DNA of 64,000 nucleotides from an archaeon (GCA_024256265.1 JACGUK010000001.1:186001-250000); one strand, 5' to 3'; shown: positions 53,205-63,555, counted from the first letter of the stretch. Notes: generated by a model from the letters alone, not told the origin. A program made the numbers and translations.

Positions 53205-54797
53205 ATGGTAAAACTAAGACCATCCAAGGATAAAAAGGAAGGAAATCCTACAGATCAAGAGCTTCTTTTTGAGCCTATAACAGCGAAGCCAGTACCAATA
53301 GGGATATCTGTAGTAAATAGATATCCATTGAAAGAGCCTTTTGTCCATGTAATAATAACTGAAGATCCAATAAGAAAGACTCTCATATACCTCATAGATG
53401 AATTGAAGATGAATGAAGAAGAGAAAAAGGTTTACAGCGATATAATAAACATACTTCAAATAGAATTAAAGGTACCAAGGTCTGAGGTTGATCCTAAAAA
53501 GTACTTTGAAGAGCATGCAAAGAGAACAGTTGAAAAGTATAAGCTGAGCTTGGGAAAGATGCCTAATATATCATGGTCGAAGATTCTATATTTTGCTGAG
53601 AGGGATATGATTGGCTATGGTCCTATCGATCCCATAATGCTCGACCCAAACATAGAGGATGTATCTGTGGACGGTGTAGGGAAGCCAGTATTCGTGTGGC
53701 ATAGGAATTATGAGAGCCTTGAGACGAACTTAACATTTAAAGATGATCAAGAGCTTGACGATACCATAATAAGGCTGGTTCATTTGGCAGGCAAGCATAT
53801 ATCTACTGCTTATCCTGTCGTTGATGCAACTCTACCAGGCAGGCATAGGCTTGCAGCAACTTTTCGTCGTGAAGTATCTCCTCAAGGTAGCACTATATCC
53901 ATAAGAAAGTTCCGCGAGGACCCTATAACTATAATCGATATGCTCAACTTTGGTACTCTTGACTATAAGATAGCTAGCTATCTTTGGATGCTCATGGAGA
54001 ATCGCTCTTCAACTATTGTAGTTGGAGCAACAGCTTCTGGAAAGACTACTATGCTGAACTCCTTGCTCACAATGGTCCGCCCCAATCTAAAGATAGTAAC
54101 CATTGAGGAAGTTCAAGAAATAAACATACCTCATCAGAACTGGATACCATTGGTATCTCGACCTAGCTATGGATTGAGCTCAGACAGGATAGGAGAAGTA
54201 TCATTATATGATCTTGTAAAAGCATCTTTGAGGATGAGACCAGATGTTCTAGTAGTTGGAGAGGTTCGTGGAGAAGAAGCCTTTGTTTTATTCCAAGCCA
54301 TAAGCACAGGGCATGGTGGCAATTGTACTTTACATGCAGATGATGTATATTCAGCTATGCAAAGATTGACCTCGAAGCCCATGGATGTATCGCCTTCATA
54401 CATACCTTTCATCGATTTAGTAGTCTCAACTCGTAGGGTAGCCGTACCCATAGCTGAGAGTGGCCATCTGAAGATAGCCCGTCGTGTCATTTCAGTAGAT
54501 GAAGTTGTAGAGTATAACAAGTATCTTAGAGTATTTGAATGGGCACCTTCCAGTGATTCATTTGTTGCTCATCGCCTTGAAGACAGCTACAAGTTAAAGA
54601 AGTTAGCAAGAGATAGAGCTACGAGTGTCGATGAAGTTCTAAAAGAGCTGGAAAGAAGAGTATTGATACTGGATTGGCTGAGAAAGAGAGGAATCAGAAA
54701 TTATAGAGATATAGGAGCCATTTTCGAGCAGTATCATAACAATCCAAGTGAGATTTATGAAAAAATTGAAAAGCAAGTCGGACCCATTGTCAAGTGA
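53205..54797 (+). CDS. Type IV pilus assembly ATPase (FlaI/TadA-like)
   Basis: The 530-residue protein has a Walker A GATASGKTTMLNS near residue 275, then IVTIEEVQEINI (Walker B-like) and a HADDVYSAM motif with GEVRGEEAF. This is the archaeal secretion ATPase family that powers pilus assembly. The next gene, the platform protein, overlaps its end. No archaellum-specific genes lie nearby, so a pilus rather than an archaellum is meant. Confidence 0.9.
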   Translation: MVKLRPSKDKKEGNPTDQELLFEPITAKPVPIGISVVNRYPLKEPFVHVIITEDPIRKTLIYLIDELKMNEEEKKVYSDIINILQIELKVPRSEVDPKKYFEEHAKRTVEKYKLSLGKMPNISWSKILYFAERDMIGYGPIDPIMLDPNIEDVSVDGVGKPVFVWHRNYESLETNLTFKDDQELDDTIIRLVHLAGKHISTAYPVVDATLPGRHRLAATFRREVSPQGSTISIRKFREDPITIIDMLNFGTLDYKIASYLWMLMENRSSTIVVGATASGKTTMLNSLLTMVRPNLKIVTIEEVQEINIPHQNWIPLVSRPSYGLSSDRIGEVSLYDLVKASLRMRPDVLVVGEVRGEEAFVLFQAISTGHGGNCTLHADDVYSAMQRLTSKPMDVSPSYIPFIDLVVSTRRVAVPIAESGHLKIARRVISVDEVVEYNKYLRVFEWAPSSDSFVAHRLEDSYKLKKLARDRATSVDEVLKELERRVLILDWLRKRGIRNYRDIGAIFEQYHNNPSEIYEKIEKQVGPIVK

Positions 54798-56469
54798 ATC
54801 AAAATCAGAGGCCATTAAGATATCGTTCACGGATAGGTTCAAAGTCTTTACCTTCAAGCTTCTAAGGAGACCGTCTATCTGGGTTAGTAATAATATGCCA
54901 CAGCTCAGAGAGGATATACAAAAGTCTAACCTTGTAATATCGCCAGAGGTTCACATCTCTTTGGTCCTCTTCTTCACTATAATAGGCATGACCCTAACCT
55001 TTTTAGGTGTATATGTGATTTTTGCATACAGATTCATCTTCGGCATTTTTCTTTTGCCCATAGCACCCATAGTATTTGCATTAGGGCTTATAGTGCCTAA
55101 GTTGAGCCAATCGACAAGGGCAAGTGCCATAGATAATGAATTGCCTTTTGTCATAGGCTATATAACCACCTTAGCTGGCGGTGGCATTTCTCCTTTGACA
55201 ACTCTCGAGAGATTGAGTAAGGTCGATCTTTATCCTGCTGTTGCAAAAGAAGCCAAACGTATATTGATGGATATAGAGGTATTTGGGATGGACCCTATAT
55301 CTGCTTTAGATAAAGCTGCAAGATACAACCCGAATAGAGCCTTATCAGACTTTTTCGGAGGATACACATCTATTCTCAAGACAGGGGGAGATATAGTTAG
55401 CTATATGGAGTCCAAGCTTAGAGATATATTCACATATAGGGCAATAAAGATGAAGAGTGCAGCAGAGCTTATAGGTACCTTTGCAGAAGCATACATCTCT
55501 ATTGCAGTCATCCTTGGCATATCCTTTTTCGTGCTTTTTGCTGTACAAGCCCTCTTAGGACAAGGAGGGGGGGCGAGTTTGACTGGCGTGGTGATCTTCT
55601 CAGTTATCTTCATTCCTCTTGTATCAGCATTATTCATATTCATGGTTCATAGTATCCAGCCCAAGGAACCCTTCACTTTCTTTAAGCCTTACTTAGCCTT
55701 CTCATTTAGCTCAATAGCAATCCCTTTGATGTTCCTTATGCCTCAAATAACGTTCTACACAAAGCTTGGTTTAGGGCTATTAATAGCAGTAATACCAGCA
55801 GCTATAGTCAGCCATCGTGATGCATCTCAAAGAAAGTCTGTAGAGAACATGCTACCAAGCTTCTTGCGTGATGTAGCAGAAGTTAGAAAGACTGGACTGG
55901 CTCCAGAGAAATGCATAGAGCAACTTGCTAATAGAAGGTATGGTGGGCTAACCAATTATGTTAAAACCATGTCGGCTCAACTCTCATGGGGAGTACCTTT
56001 GCGTAGAGTTATGATAAACTTCTCAAGATCGGTTAGAAGCTGGCTTGTAAGAGCTATAGCGTTTTTGCTCTTGGAGGTTGTAGATGTTGGAGGAGGAACA
56101 GTGAAGATGTTTGGGAGCTTAGCTGACTTCAGCCAGAGGATGAGCGAAATTGAGAAGGAGAAGAGGGCTGCTCTAAGACCCTATATATTCATACCTTACT
56201 TCGGTGCTGTGATGGTCGTTGTTACTACGATAATGATGTTCTACTTCGTCACTACACCTTTAGCTGGTTCAACTACAGGATTTAACGTTGGCGTGGATAT
56301 TAGATTGGTAACAGACACACTGCTCAGTAGCGCTATCCTTGAGGCATGGATAATGGGCTTCGTTGCAGGCAAGATGGGTGAGGGGAGCATTGCAGCTGGT
56401 TTCAAGCATGCAGGAGCTCTTGTCATCATCAGCCTTATCGCCATATACATGACTTCCGTATTGTTCTAG
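54757..56469 (+). CDS. TadC/FlaJ-type pilus platform protein
   Basis: The protein has about eight or nine hydrophobic segments and two similar T2SSF domains (near residues 120-260, with GYITTLAGGGISPLTTLERL, and near 360-500, with EVRKTGLAPEKCIEQLA). This is the inner membrane platform of type IV pili. I use the ATG at 54757; GTG at 54748 is possible. Its start lies about 40 bases inside the ATPase gene. Confidence 0.88.
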   Translation: MKKLKSKSDPLSSESKSEAIKISFTDRFKVFTFKLLRRPSIWVSNNMPQLREDIQKSNLVISPEVHISLVLFFTIIGMTLTFLGVYVIFAYRFIFGIFLLPIAPIVFALGLIVPKLSQSTRASAIDNELPFVIGYITTLAGGGISPLTTLERLSKVDLYPAVAKEAKRILMDIEVFGMDPISALDKAARYNPNRALSDFFGGYTSILKTGGDIVSYMESKLRDIFTYRAIKMKSAAELIGTFAEAYISIAVILGISFFVLFAVQALLGQGGGASLTGVVIFSVIFIPLVSALFIFMVHSIQPKEPFTFFKPYLAFSFSSIAIPLMFLMPQITFYTKLGLGLLIAVIPAAIVSHRDASQRKSVENMLPSFLRDVAEVRKTGLAPEKCIEQLANRRYGGLTNYVKTMSAQLSWGVPLRRVMINFSRSVRSWLVRAIAFLLLEVVDVGGGTVKMFGSLADFSQRMSEIEKEKRAALRPYIFIPYFGAVMVVVTTIMMFYFVTTPLAGSTTGFNVGVDIRLVTDTLLSSAILEAWIMGFVAGKMGEGSIAAGFKHAGALVIISLIAIYMTSVLF

Positions 56470-56515
56470 TTGTGATCATAGTTTTTGAATTCTTGTAAAG
56501 ATCCATAGAACTATC

Positions 56516-56523
56516 TTTATATT
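56516..56523 (+). promoter_or_regulatory. TATA-like box of the 56547 gene
   Basis: TTTATATT lies 24-31 bases before the ATG at 56547, which fits a leaderless start and favours it over the TTG at 56538. Confidence 0.4.
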
Positions 56524-56546
56524 TTAGCCTCAAAAAATTGGATAAT

Positions 56547-56780
56547 ATGGATAGAAAGCTAGTGAAGCTGGATATACCTTTAAACTGGTTTCTTACAGTC
56601 CTTATTATAATGCTTATAGGAATGGTTATCGACTTTGCATTATTCTCAGTAAATCTAATCACTACAAGGGTGATGACTCTCTTCGTCTTCATTCTCGGCA
56701 TAGATTCTGTCTTCGTTGTTTTGATACTCAGTTGGGCTAAGTATAAAGGAGTCCCTGTAAGAAAGAGGGAAAAGAAGTAA
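56547..56780 (+). CDS. Small two-helix membrane protein
   Basis: The product of about 77 residues has two hydrophobic segments (about residues 13-33 and 44-64) and a basic KREKK end. It follows the platform gene in the same direction and may serve the pilus, though it seems to have its own promoter. The family is unknown. Confidence 0.5.
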   Translation: MDRKLVKLDIPLNWFLTVLIIMLIGMVIDFALFSVNLITTRVMTLFVFILGIDSVFVVLILSWAKYKGVPVRKREKK

Positions 56781-56838
56781 GTTAAAAGATTGTGATCAAG
56801 TTGTATCTAAGAATTTGAAATTCTTAAATTTCAGATTA

Positions 56839-57894
56839 CTATTTCAATTCTTCCATCTCTAATTTGCATATCTCGTTGACTTGCTCCATAGCTCTATTTA
56901 TAGTGATTTCAGCTATCATATTACAGTACTTCGCTATCTGTGCTAGACTTCTGACTATCGATCTAAGAGATATGGCAGCTCTTAAATCCTCTACCTGAGC
57001 CAATATCTTCTCCACTAAGTCCTTTTCAAACTCATCAAAGGTATCAACTTCTTCTATGACACTATTAGCCCTCCTAGCATCACGAGAGAAGAAAGCTTCT
57101 ATAGCTTCATTAGATATTCTTTGCACTGAACTGCTCATCTTTTTTATACTCTTTATTATTTCATTTGAGGGCTTACATCCTAAATCAAGTATCTTTAAGA
57201 TCTCTTTCGCTATACTTTCTGAATAATCAGCCATCTCTTCTAAATCTTTAGCTACTGTTCTGTCCCCAAGTAAGTGTAAAGGGTCTTCAACACCTATCTT
57301 CTTTGCTATAGCCTTATCTTGAGATGCTAGATGAATCTGTCTAATTATTAACCAATAGAGTTGATCAGCTTCATCCTCCATGAGTAATACTTCTTTTGCA
57401 AGCTCGATCTTCTGCTCTGTAAGTGCTTGAATGGCAGCAGTCAACATAGATGAGAGTATAACGTGATTCCTTCTCAGCATCCCATAAATAGAGTATTTAG
57501 TAGGGTCGATGAAGTTGTGCAGAGTTACATACTTTAATGTTTGCTCCACTATTCCTAGTCCTGTCAAGCGTTTAACTGTGCTTCGAATCTCCTCAAGATG
57601 CTCAGAAAAAGGCTCTCCTTTCCATATTATCTGTATTGTATCCCTTCCTAAGATGTAGTTCGCCGTTATGATCCTTGTGAGAAGTCTAGGCTCTTTACAA
57701 AGATCTGCACTAACTATGCATTTTACTAACTCCTTCTTCTCATGCTCTATGCCAGGGATAATCTTGAGAGAACCGTCTTCTCTCTTAAATGTTATGATAT
57801 CCCCTCTTTTCAACCCCGCCTCTTTTGCCCAGTCCCTTGGTAATGAGACCACAAGAGTTGAAAATCCAACTTGTTGAACCTTTCTTGTATCCAT
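56839..57894 (-). CDS. AbrB-PhoU regulator
   Basis: The 351-residue protein starts with a SpoVT/AbrB-like swapped-hairpin domain (VGFSTLVVSLPRDWAKEAGLKRGD) followed by two PhoU-type helical bundles (about residues 110-340, with EDEADQLYWLI and ADYSESIAKEIL). Archaeal members of this fused family are thought to regulate phosphate uptake. No transporter genes are nearby here. Confidence 0.85.
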   Translation of the reverse strand: MDTRKVQQVGFSTLVVSLPRDWAKEAGLKRGDIITFKREDGSLKIIPGIEHEKKELVKCIVSADLCKEPRLLTRIITANYILGRDTIQIIWKGEPFSEHLEEIRSTVKRLTGLGIVEQTLKYVTLHNFIDPTKYSIYGMLRRNHVILSSMLTAAIQALTEQKIELAKEVLLMEDEADQLYWLIIRQIHLASQDKAIAKKIGVEDPLHLLGDRTVAKDLEEMADYSESIAKEILKILDLGCKPSNEIIKSIKKMSSSVQRISNEAIEAFFSRDARRANSVIEEVDTFDEFEKDLVEKILAQVEDLRAAISLRSIVRSLAQIAKYCNMIAEITINRAMEQVNEICKLEMEELK

Positions 57895-58233
57895 CTTTCC
57901 ACCATCTATACAGTCTATTTTACTATTTCCATATCGAAGATGGTATAAGGATATTTATAAATATTATATTTTTCCTGTAAATAAATTTCTCTCTAAAATC
58001 ATCAGTAGTATACTAATAATAAGAAAGAGTAATTTGTAGTTGATAGCATGAACCTATTGGTTTAAGTCATGATATGGATGCACTGGATTAAATGGCAGAT
58101 TGTGATAAAAACTATCATAATGCTACTAAAGATTAATGATTCATTAAATATCGAGCTTGATATCAAACTTGATATTCAGATCGACCGAAAATACCCGCAA
58201 GGTATATATTATAAAAAGCCAGAGTTATTTAAT
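57895..58233. other. Intergenic region before pgk
   Basis: This 339-base AT-rich spacer has a 12-base tandem repeat around 58154-58177 (CTTGATAT at 58156 and 58168) and a TATA-like TATATATTATAAAA at about 58203-58216, some 18-31 bases before pgk. The pgk frame stays open through part of it, but the reading has no similarity to PGK. Confidence 0.4.
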
Positions 58234-59439
58234 ATGAAGCTACTTACAATAGAAGATCTGGATTTAGAGAATAAAACTGCCTTTTTGCGTGTCGATATAA
58301 ATACACCTGTAGATCCTCAAACTGGTAAACTCATGGAGATAGAAAGGATAAAGGAAGCTGCTACAACAATACGTGATCTTTGCTTTGCCAAAGTCGTAGT
58401 AGCATCTCATCAAGGACGTGTTGGAAGATATGATTATGTGCCTCTAAATCAACATGCTAAAGTGTTAAGTGAGGTTTTAGGGAAAGAGGTAAAGTTCATA
58501 GAAGATGTTTTTGGTCCGGCAGCAAGAGAAGAGATAGCAAATCTGAAGAAGGGAGAAGTGCTTCTTTTAGATAATTTACGCTTCATAGCTGAGGAGAACA
58601 TGGAGTATGAGCCTGATCAAGCAGCAAAGACTGTCTTCGTACAGCGCCTTTACAAACTGTTCGATGCATGTGTGTTAGATGCATTTCCTACTGCTCATAG
58701 GGCACACCCATCCATAGTGGGCTTTTCTCATCTTCTACCTACATGTGGAGGAAGACTCGTAGTGAAGGAGCTAAAAGCACTGAATAGGATAACTACTGCT
58801 GAAAAGGGACCATATACTACTGTGCTTGGTGGTTCAAAAGTTACAGATAGGATAGAGGCTATAGAGGCATTGATTAGCAACAACCGTGCTGACAAAGTCT
58901 TGCTATCTGGGTTAATAGCAAATGTCTTTTTCAAAGCTGCAAACAAGATTAAGTACAAACTTGGGATAAGCGGGGAGGATAAAATCGTTGAAAATGCTAG
59001 GGCTCTTTTAGCAAAGTATCCTCAAGTATTCGAGCTTCCTCAAGACATTGCTGTAGAGCATAATGGAGAAAGGAAAGAGATAAGCATTGATGAATTGGAT
59101 AAAAATGATGTCATCTTAGATATAGGGTCAAAAACTATAGATGCTTATTCAAGAATCATCCGTAGCTCTGGTACCATATTCATGAGTGGACCTGCTGGGG
59201 TCTTTGAGAAGCAAGGTTTTGAGGTTGGAACAGAAGGGCTTTTAAGGGCTATGGCATCATCTTTTGGTACTACGATCGTGAGTGGAGGACATTTGACAGT
59301 AGCTTTACAAAGGTTTGGCATAAAAGAGTGGATAGACCATGTGAGCACATCTGGAGGAGCATTAGTCCTTTATTTGGCTGGTAAGCGCTTACCTCTTATA
59401 GAGGCTCTTGAAAGATCTGCTATGAGGGTTAAGAAATGA
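58234..59439 (+). CDS. pgk: Phosphoglycerate kinase
   Basis: From ATG 58234 the product is 401 residues, beginning MKLLTIEDLDLENKTAFLRVDINTPVD, the normal PGK start. It has RAHPSIVGF, the LGGSKVTDRIEA substrate region and the MSGPAGVFE and SSFGTTIVSGGH motifs. It interconverts 1,3-bisphosphoglycerate and 3-phosphoglycerate. The frame extends upstream to 58069 but those residues are unrelated. The next gene overlaps by four bases (ATGA), so pgk and gap are translationally coupled. Confidence 0.93.
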   Translation: MKLLTIEDLDLENKTAFLRVDINTPVDPQTGKLMEIERIKEAATTIRDLCFAKVVVASHQGRVGRYDYVPLNQHAKVLSEVLGKEVKFIEDVFGPAAREEIANLKKGEVLLLDNLRFIAEENMEYEPDQAAKTVFVQRLYKLFDACVLDAFPTAHRAHPSIVGFSHLLPTCGGRLVVKELKALNRITTAEKGPYTTVLGGSKVTDRIEAIEALISNNRADKVLLSGLIANVFFKAANKIKYKLGISGEDKIVENARALLAKYPQVFELPQDIAVEHNGERKEISIDELDKNDVILDIGSKTIDAYSRIIRSSGTIFMSGPAGVFEKQGFEVGTEGLLRAMASSFGTTIVSGGHLTVALQRFGIKEWIDHVSTSGGALVLYLAGKRLPLIEALERSAMRVKK

Positions 59440-60446
59440 TCAAAATAGGTGTAAACGGATACGGCGTGATAGGAAGAAGAGTTGCAGATGCCATAGTGCT
59501 CCAGCCAGATATGGTCTTGGCTGGTGTAGTCAAGGTGAAAGCTGATTATAAGGCTCGTATAGCTGTAGAGAAAAAGTACAATCTTTATGCATCTGATGAG
59601 AAATCCTTAAAGAGCTTCTCTGAATCTGGCTTAAGTCCAAAGGGAACGCTAAAGGATTTGCTGAAGGAAGTGGATATAATTGTGGATGCTTGCCCTGAGG
59701 GCGTAGGTGCTCAGAACAATCAGATTTATCAAAAATTCGATAGGAAAGCGATATTTGAGGGAGGAGAGGAGCATGAGCTTACAGGCCTATCTTTTGTTGC
59801 ACAATGCAATTTTGATGATGCAAAGGGTAGGAAGTCTTTAAGGGTCGTCTCGTGCAACACTACTGCCCTATGCCGTGTGCTCAACTCTTTAGATAAAGCA
59901 TTCAAGATCAAAAGGGCAAGGGCTGTTATAACTAGAAGGGCTGCAGACCCTGATGAAATTAGCAAGGGACCTATAGACGCTGTTGTCTTAGATCCTGTAA
60001 ATTTGCCATCACATCATGGACAAGATGTGCGCACAGTTTTACCCCGTATCGATATTGTTACCATGGCATTAAAGGTACCAACTACTCACATGCACCTTCA
60101 CTCTCTCATAGTCTCTGTAAAGGAGAAAGCGAGTGAGGATAAAGTAAGAGATGTATTGAGAGGAACAACAAGGATTCTTTTGATAAATAGCAAGGATGGG
60201 ATAAAATCCACTGCCCAAGTAACAGATTTTGCTAGAGAGATTGGAAGATCACGTAGTGACTTATACGAAGTACCAATATGGGAAGATTCTATCAAAGTCA
60301 TTGATGATGAGATATACTTCTACATGGGCGTGCATCAGGAAGCCATAGTCATACCTGAGAATATAGATGCAATAAGGGCTTTGATGGGCGGATATTCAAA
60401 AGAAGAATCTATTAAACTCACCAACAAGATGCTCGGAATAATGTGA
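59436..60446 (+). CDS. gap: Type II glyceraldehyde-3-phosphate dehydrogenase
   Basis: The 336-residue archaeal-type GAPDH begins IKIGVNGYGVIGRRVADAI (NAD(P) motif) and has the catalytic Cys in VSCNTTALCRVL. It has little similarity to bacterial GAPDH, as expected for archaea. Its ATG overlaps the pgk stop. Both act in gluconeogenesis and lower glycolysis. Confidence 0.95.
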   Translation: MIKIGVNGYGVIGRRVADAIVLQPDMVLAGVVKVKADYKARIAVEKKYNLYASDEKSLKSFSESGLSPKGTLKDLLKEVDIIVDACPEGVGAQNNQIYQKFDRKAIFEGGEEHELTGLSFVAQCNFDDAKGRKSLRVVSCNTTALCRVLNSLDKAFKIKRARAVITRRAADPDEISKGPIDAVVLDPVNLPSHHGQDVRTVLPRIDIVTMALKVPTTHMHLHSLIVSVKEKASEDKVRDVLRGTTRILLINSKDGIKSTAQVTDFAREIGRSRSDLYEVPIWEDSIKVIDDEIYFYMGVHQEAIVIPENIDAIRALMGGYSKEESIKLTNKMLGIM

Positions 60447-60453
60447 ATAATTG

Positions 60454-61272
60454 CTATAGTACTTCATCCATGCTTCCAGAGCGATAGCCCTGCAAATCCA
60501 TAGTAACATAATCGAAGCCTAGAGATTTTAATTTTTCAGCTATTTTATCCATCAAAATTTCATCATAAAGAAGATTTCTCTCATCCTTTCCTAATTCTAT
60601 TCGAGCAATACCATTATGATCTCTAACACGAACCTGTCTTGCACCTAAAAGATCGATTATATACTTCTCAGCTTCAGCAACTTTTAAAATGCCTTCATAG
60701 GTTATCCTCTGCCAGTATGGAAACCTTGATGCAAGACAAGCCATAGAGGGCTTATCAGCATTCTCAAGGTTCAAGTACCTTGCTATCTCCCTCACTTCCT
60801 TTTTCGATAAGCCAATAAGGGCTAAAGGACTGTAAACACCCTCTTCCTTTAAAGCGAGGGCTCCTGGTCTATGCCCCTTAAGATCATCAGCATTTGTACC
60901 ATCTACAATTACGCTTATCCCTTCATCCTTTGCTACTTTTTTAAGTGTGGCGATAAGTTCTTTCTTACAATAATAGCATCTATCGGGGGAATTATTAGAG
61001 ATAAGAGAGTTTGCTAACTCATCTATATCAACTATCATGTGCCTTACACCTATGATCTCTGCTATTCTCTTCGAGTTTTGAAGCTCCCAAGGAGGCAAGG
61101 TTATAGAGTTTGCTGTTACAGCCAGTACTTTATCTTTTAAGACAATTTTGGCTATGGCTGTGACTAAAGAGCTATCCACACCGCCTGAAAAGGCTACCAG
61201 AACTCTTTCCTTATCTTTGAAGAAATTTAAAAGCTCCTCGAACTTTTTCTTTATATTTGAATCTAGTTCCAT
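60454..61272 (-). CDS. larE: LarE sulfur transferase
   Basis: The 272-residue PP-loop protein has SGGVDSSLVTAIA and the RCYYCKKEL motif. LarE donates its own sulfur to build the nickel-pincer nucleotide cofactor of lactate racemase. It is convergent with gap and about 30 bases downstream of larC on the same strand. Confidence 0.9.
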   Translation of the reverse strand: MELDSNIKKKFEELLNFFKDKERVLVAFSGGVDSSLVTAIAKIVLKDKVLAVTANSITLPPWELQNSKRIAEIIGVRHMIVDIDELANSLISNNSPDRCYYCKKELIATLKKVAKDEGISVIVDGTNADDLKGHRPGALALKEEGVYSPLALIGLSKKEVREIARYLNLENADKPSMACLASRFPYWQRITYEGILKVAEAEKYIIDLLGARQVRVRDHNGIARIELGKDERNLLYDEILMDKIAEKLKSLGFDYVTMDLQGYRSGSMDEVL

Positions 61273-61302
61273 TTGTATAAAATAGATTAATTCATCGAAA
61301 GA

Positions 61303-62565
61303 TTAACTTTTCGTCTCTTTAAACAAAGTTGCTCTTGCTCTTTCCTCTGCAAGAACAAGAATTTCTCTTAATGGTAAGCCAAGTTCATCGGCTATCTTTT
61401 TTGCATCCTCATACTCAGGCTTTATTCTAACGATTTTTCCTTTGCCATCCTTTGCAATCTTTATCCTAATAGTCTTCTCTATCCCATCCAATTTTATCTT
61501 GACATCAAAGAAATCTCTTAATAGAATATGCCTTTTACAAGGTATTATGCGCACTCCTAGAGTGCCTGTCTCCTCCATAAGAACTCTTGATAGATGCTCA
61601 ACCTTACCATGATCTGCTATGATTTGGATTATCTGCCCAGGTCTATTACCTTTTGTATAAATTGGGATTATTGAAACGCTTTTAGCACCTTCTTTCATTA
61701 ACTTATCTATAGAGTAACCTATAACCTCTCCTGTCACATCATCAACGTTAGTCTCTATCAAAGATACTTCATCAGAAAGAAATTCTGGAATAGCTTCACC
61801 CAAAGTCATACGTAATATATTTGGAAACTCTTCGAAATCATTGCTTCCTGCACCATATCCTACAATGGATGGCTTGATAAGAGGGTAATAATCAATTGAT
61901 TCTGCCATGTTGACTAGGATGGATGCTCCTGTGGGCGTGCATAGCTCAGCATTTATAGGCCCACCTATCATAGAGAAATTTTTTGACTTTAATATCTCAA
62001 CAACTGCTGGTGAAGGGCTAGATAAAATTCCTTCTAAAGATCTAAAAGTTCCACCTCCAATTGCTACTGGTGTTGAATAAATTCTAGTATTATTGAATAA
62101 TCCTAAATCATCTAGGCAAAAGGCTGTACCAATGATATCTGCTACTGTATCAACTGATCCTAATTCATGTAAATGAACATCTTGAGCACTTTCTCCATGT
62201 ATCTTTGCTTCAGCATCTATCAAAGTATTAATGACATTCAATGCAAAATTTCTAGCATCAATTTGCAAATTAAGATCATTTATGCATTTTAAAATAGATT
62301 CTTTAACCTCTATTCCTTTTCTATGATCATAATCTTCATGAGCTTTAACTTCAACTCTTTTCGCTCTGAATCCTTTCCTCTTTACATCCTTTATTTCAAT
62401 ATCTAGGCTCTTAATTCCTTTAAGATATTTTCCTGATAAGCTCATAACATCCCTTACTTTATCAGCATTTACTCCAAGATCTATCAAAGCTCCTAATATC
62501 ATATCTCCAGAGATTCCTGCAATCTGGCAATCTATCACTAATATACGATCTTGAACCATATTCAT
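61303..62565 (-). CDS. larC: LarC nickel-insertion protein
   Basis: The 420-residue protein begins with IDCQIAGISGDMILGALIDLG and has the DVHLHELGSVDT motif and the C-terminal DUF111 domain. LarC inserts nickel into the pincer cofactor. It is in one unit with larE and divergent from larB. No separate larC1/larC2 frameshift, seen in some bacteria, is present here: the gene is one frame. Confidence 0.9.
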   Translation of the reverse strand: MNMVQDRILVIDCQIAGISGDMILGALIDLGVNADKVRDVMSLSGKYLKGIKSLDIEIKDVKRKGFRAKRVEVKAHEDYDHRKGIEVKESILKCINDLNLQIDARNFALNVINTLIDAEAKIHGESAQDVHLHELGSVDTVADIIGTAFCLDDLGLFNNTRIYSTPVAIGGGTFRSLEGILSSPSPAVVEILKSKNFSMIGGPINAELCTPTGASILVNMAESIDYYPLIKPSIVGYGAGSNDFEEFPNILRMTLGEAIPEFLSDEVSLIETNVDDVTGEVIGYSIDKLMKEGAKSVSIIPIYTKGNRPGQIIQIIADHGKVEHLSRVLMEETGTLGVRIIPCKRHILLRDFFDVKIKLDGIEKTIRIKIAKDGKGKIVRIKPEYEDAKKIADELGLPLREILVLAEERARATLFKETKS

Positions 62566-62666
62566 TAAGAAGATATCAATCAGTTTAAGCTTTGCTAGAT
62601 TAAAAATTAGCTATCATAGGAGAAAAGGGATAAAGATAATTATAACGAAAGATTTGTGAAGGATAG

Positions 62667-63446
62667 ATGAGGAAGATTCTAGAAAGGCTTGTCAAAGGAG
62701 AAATACCCATGGATGAAGCAGAAAAGTTGATAAAGTTATCAGCTATAGAGAGAGTGAGCAATATAGCAAAAGTTGATATTGGCAGAGAGTTTAGAAAAGG
62801 AATTCCAGAGATAATATTAGCCACTGGAAAATCACCAAAAGAGACTGCAAGGATTGCCTTTCATTGCATGAAGAAAAGAGGAAGGGCAATAGTGAGCCGT
62901 GCTGATGATAAATGTATCAAAGCCATAAAAGAAATGGTAAAATCTGATGCTGATATATTCATAAATAGACGCTCAAGAATCATTGTAATAAAGAGAAAGG
63001 ATTTCAAATTAGATAAAACAGGAGGAAAAGTTGGGATAATAACTGCAGGCACATCAGATATACCAATAGCAGAAGAAGCAAAAATAATAGCTGAGGAGAT
63101 GGGTTGTGATGTATTTACAGCCTACGATGTTGGTGTTGCTGGTATTCATAGGCTCTTTCGCCCTTTGAAGAATATGCTGAGAAAAGATGTTGATGCTCTT
63201 ATAGTTGTTGCAGGTATGGAAGGGGCATTGCCATCATTGGTAGCTGGTCTTGTTGATATTCCTGTTATAGGAGTGCCAAGTTCTTTAAGCTTTGGATTTG
63301 GAGAGAAGGGAATTAGTGCATTGATGGCTATGCTACAAGCATGCCCTCTTGGATTGTCTGTTGTCAATATAGATAATGGAGTTGCTGCAGGTGCTTTTTC
63401 TGCTTTAATAGCTAATAGAGTAGCTAGTAAGAAGCTTAAGAGTTAA
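62667..63446 (+). CDS. larB: LarB cofactor biosynthesis carboxylase
   Basis: The 259-residue protein has the NCAIR mutase-like LarB wording: KVGIITAGTSDIPIAEEA, AYDVGVAGIHRL and GMEGALPSLVAGL. LarB carboxylates and hydrolyses nicotinic acid adenine dinucleotide in the first step of pincer cofactor synthesis. It is divergent from larC, with about 100 bases between them. Confidence 0.9.
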   Translation: MRKILERLVKGEIPMDEAEKLIKLSAIERVSNIAKVDIGREFRKGIPEIILATGKSPKETARIAFHCMKKRGRAIVSRADDKCIKAIKEMVKSDADIFINRRSRIIVIKRKDFKLDKTGGKVGIITAGTSDIPIAEEAKIIAEEMGCDVFTAYDVGVAGIHRLFRPLKNMLRKDVDALIVVAGMEGALPSLVAGLVDIPVIGVPSSLSFGFGEKGISALMAMLQACPLGLSVVNIDNGVAAGAFSALIANRVASKKLKS

Positions 63447-63555
63447 TCTATAAAATTTTGTATAAATGGCTCTCTTTATCTAAATAGAGTTTACATCAGC
63501 AAATTTTTTGGTCAAAAAGGAATATATATACGATAAGTCCATTATTCACTCCGAT

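Noticed and set aside
58069..58233. N-terminal extension of pgk
   Set aside because: Low-complexity residues unlike PGK; a TATA box lies inside this stretch, directly before the ATG at 58234.
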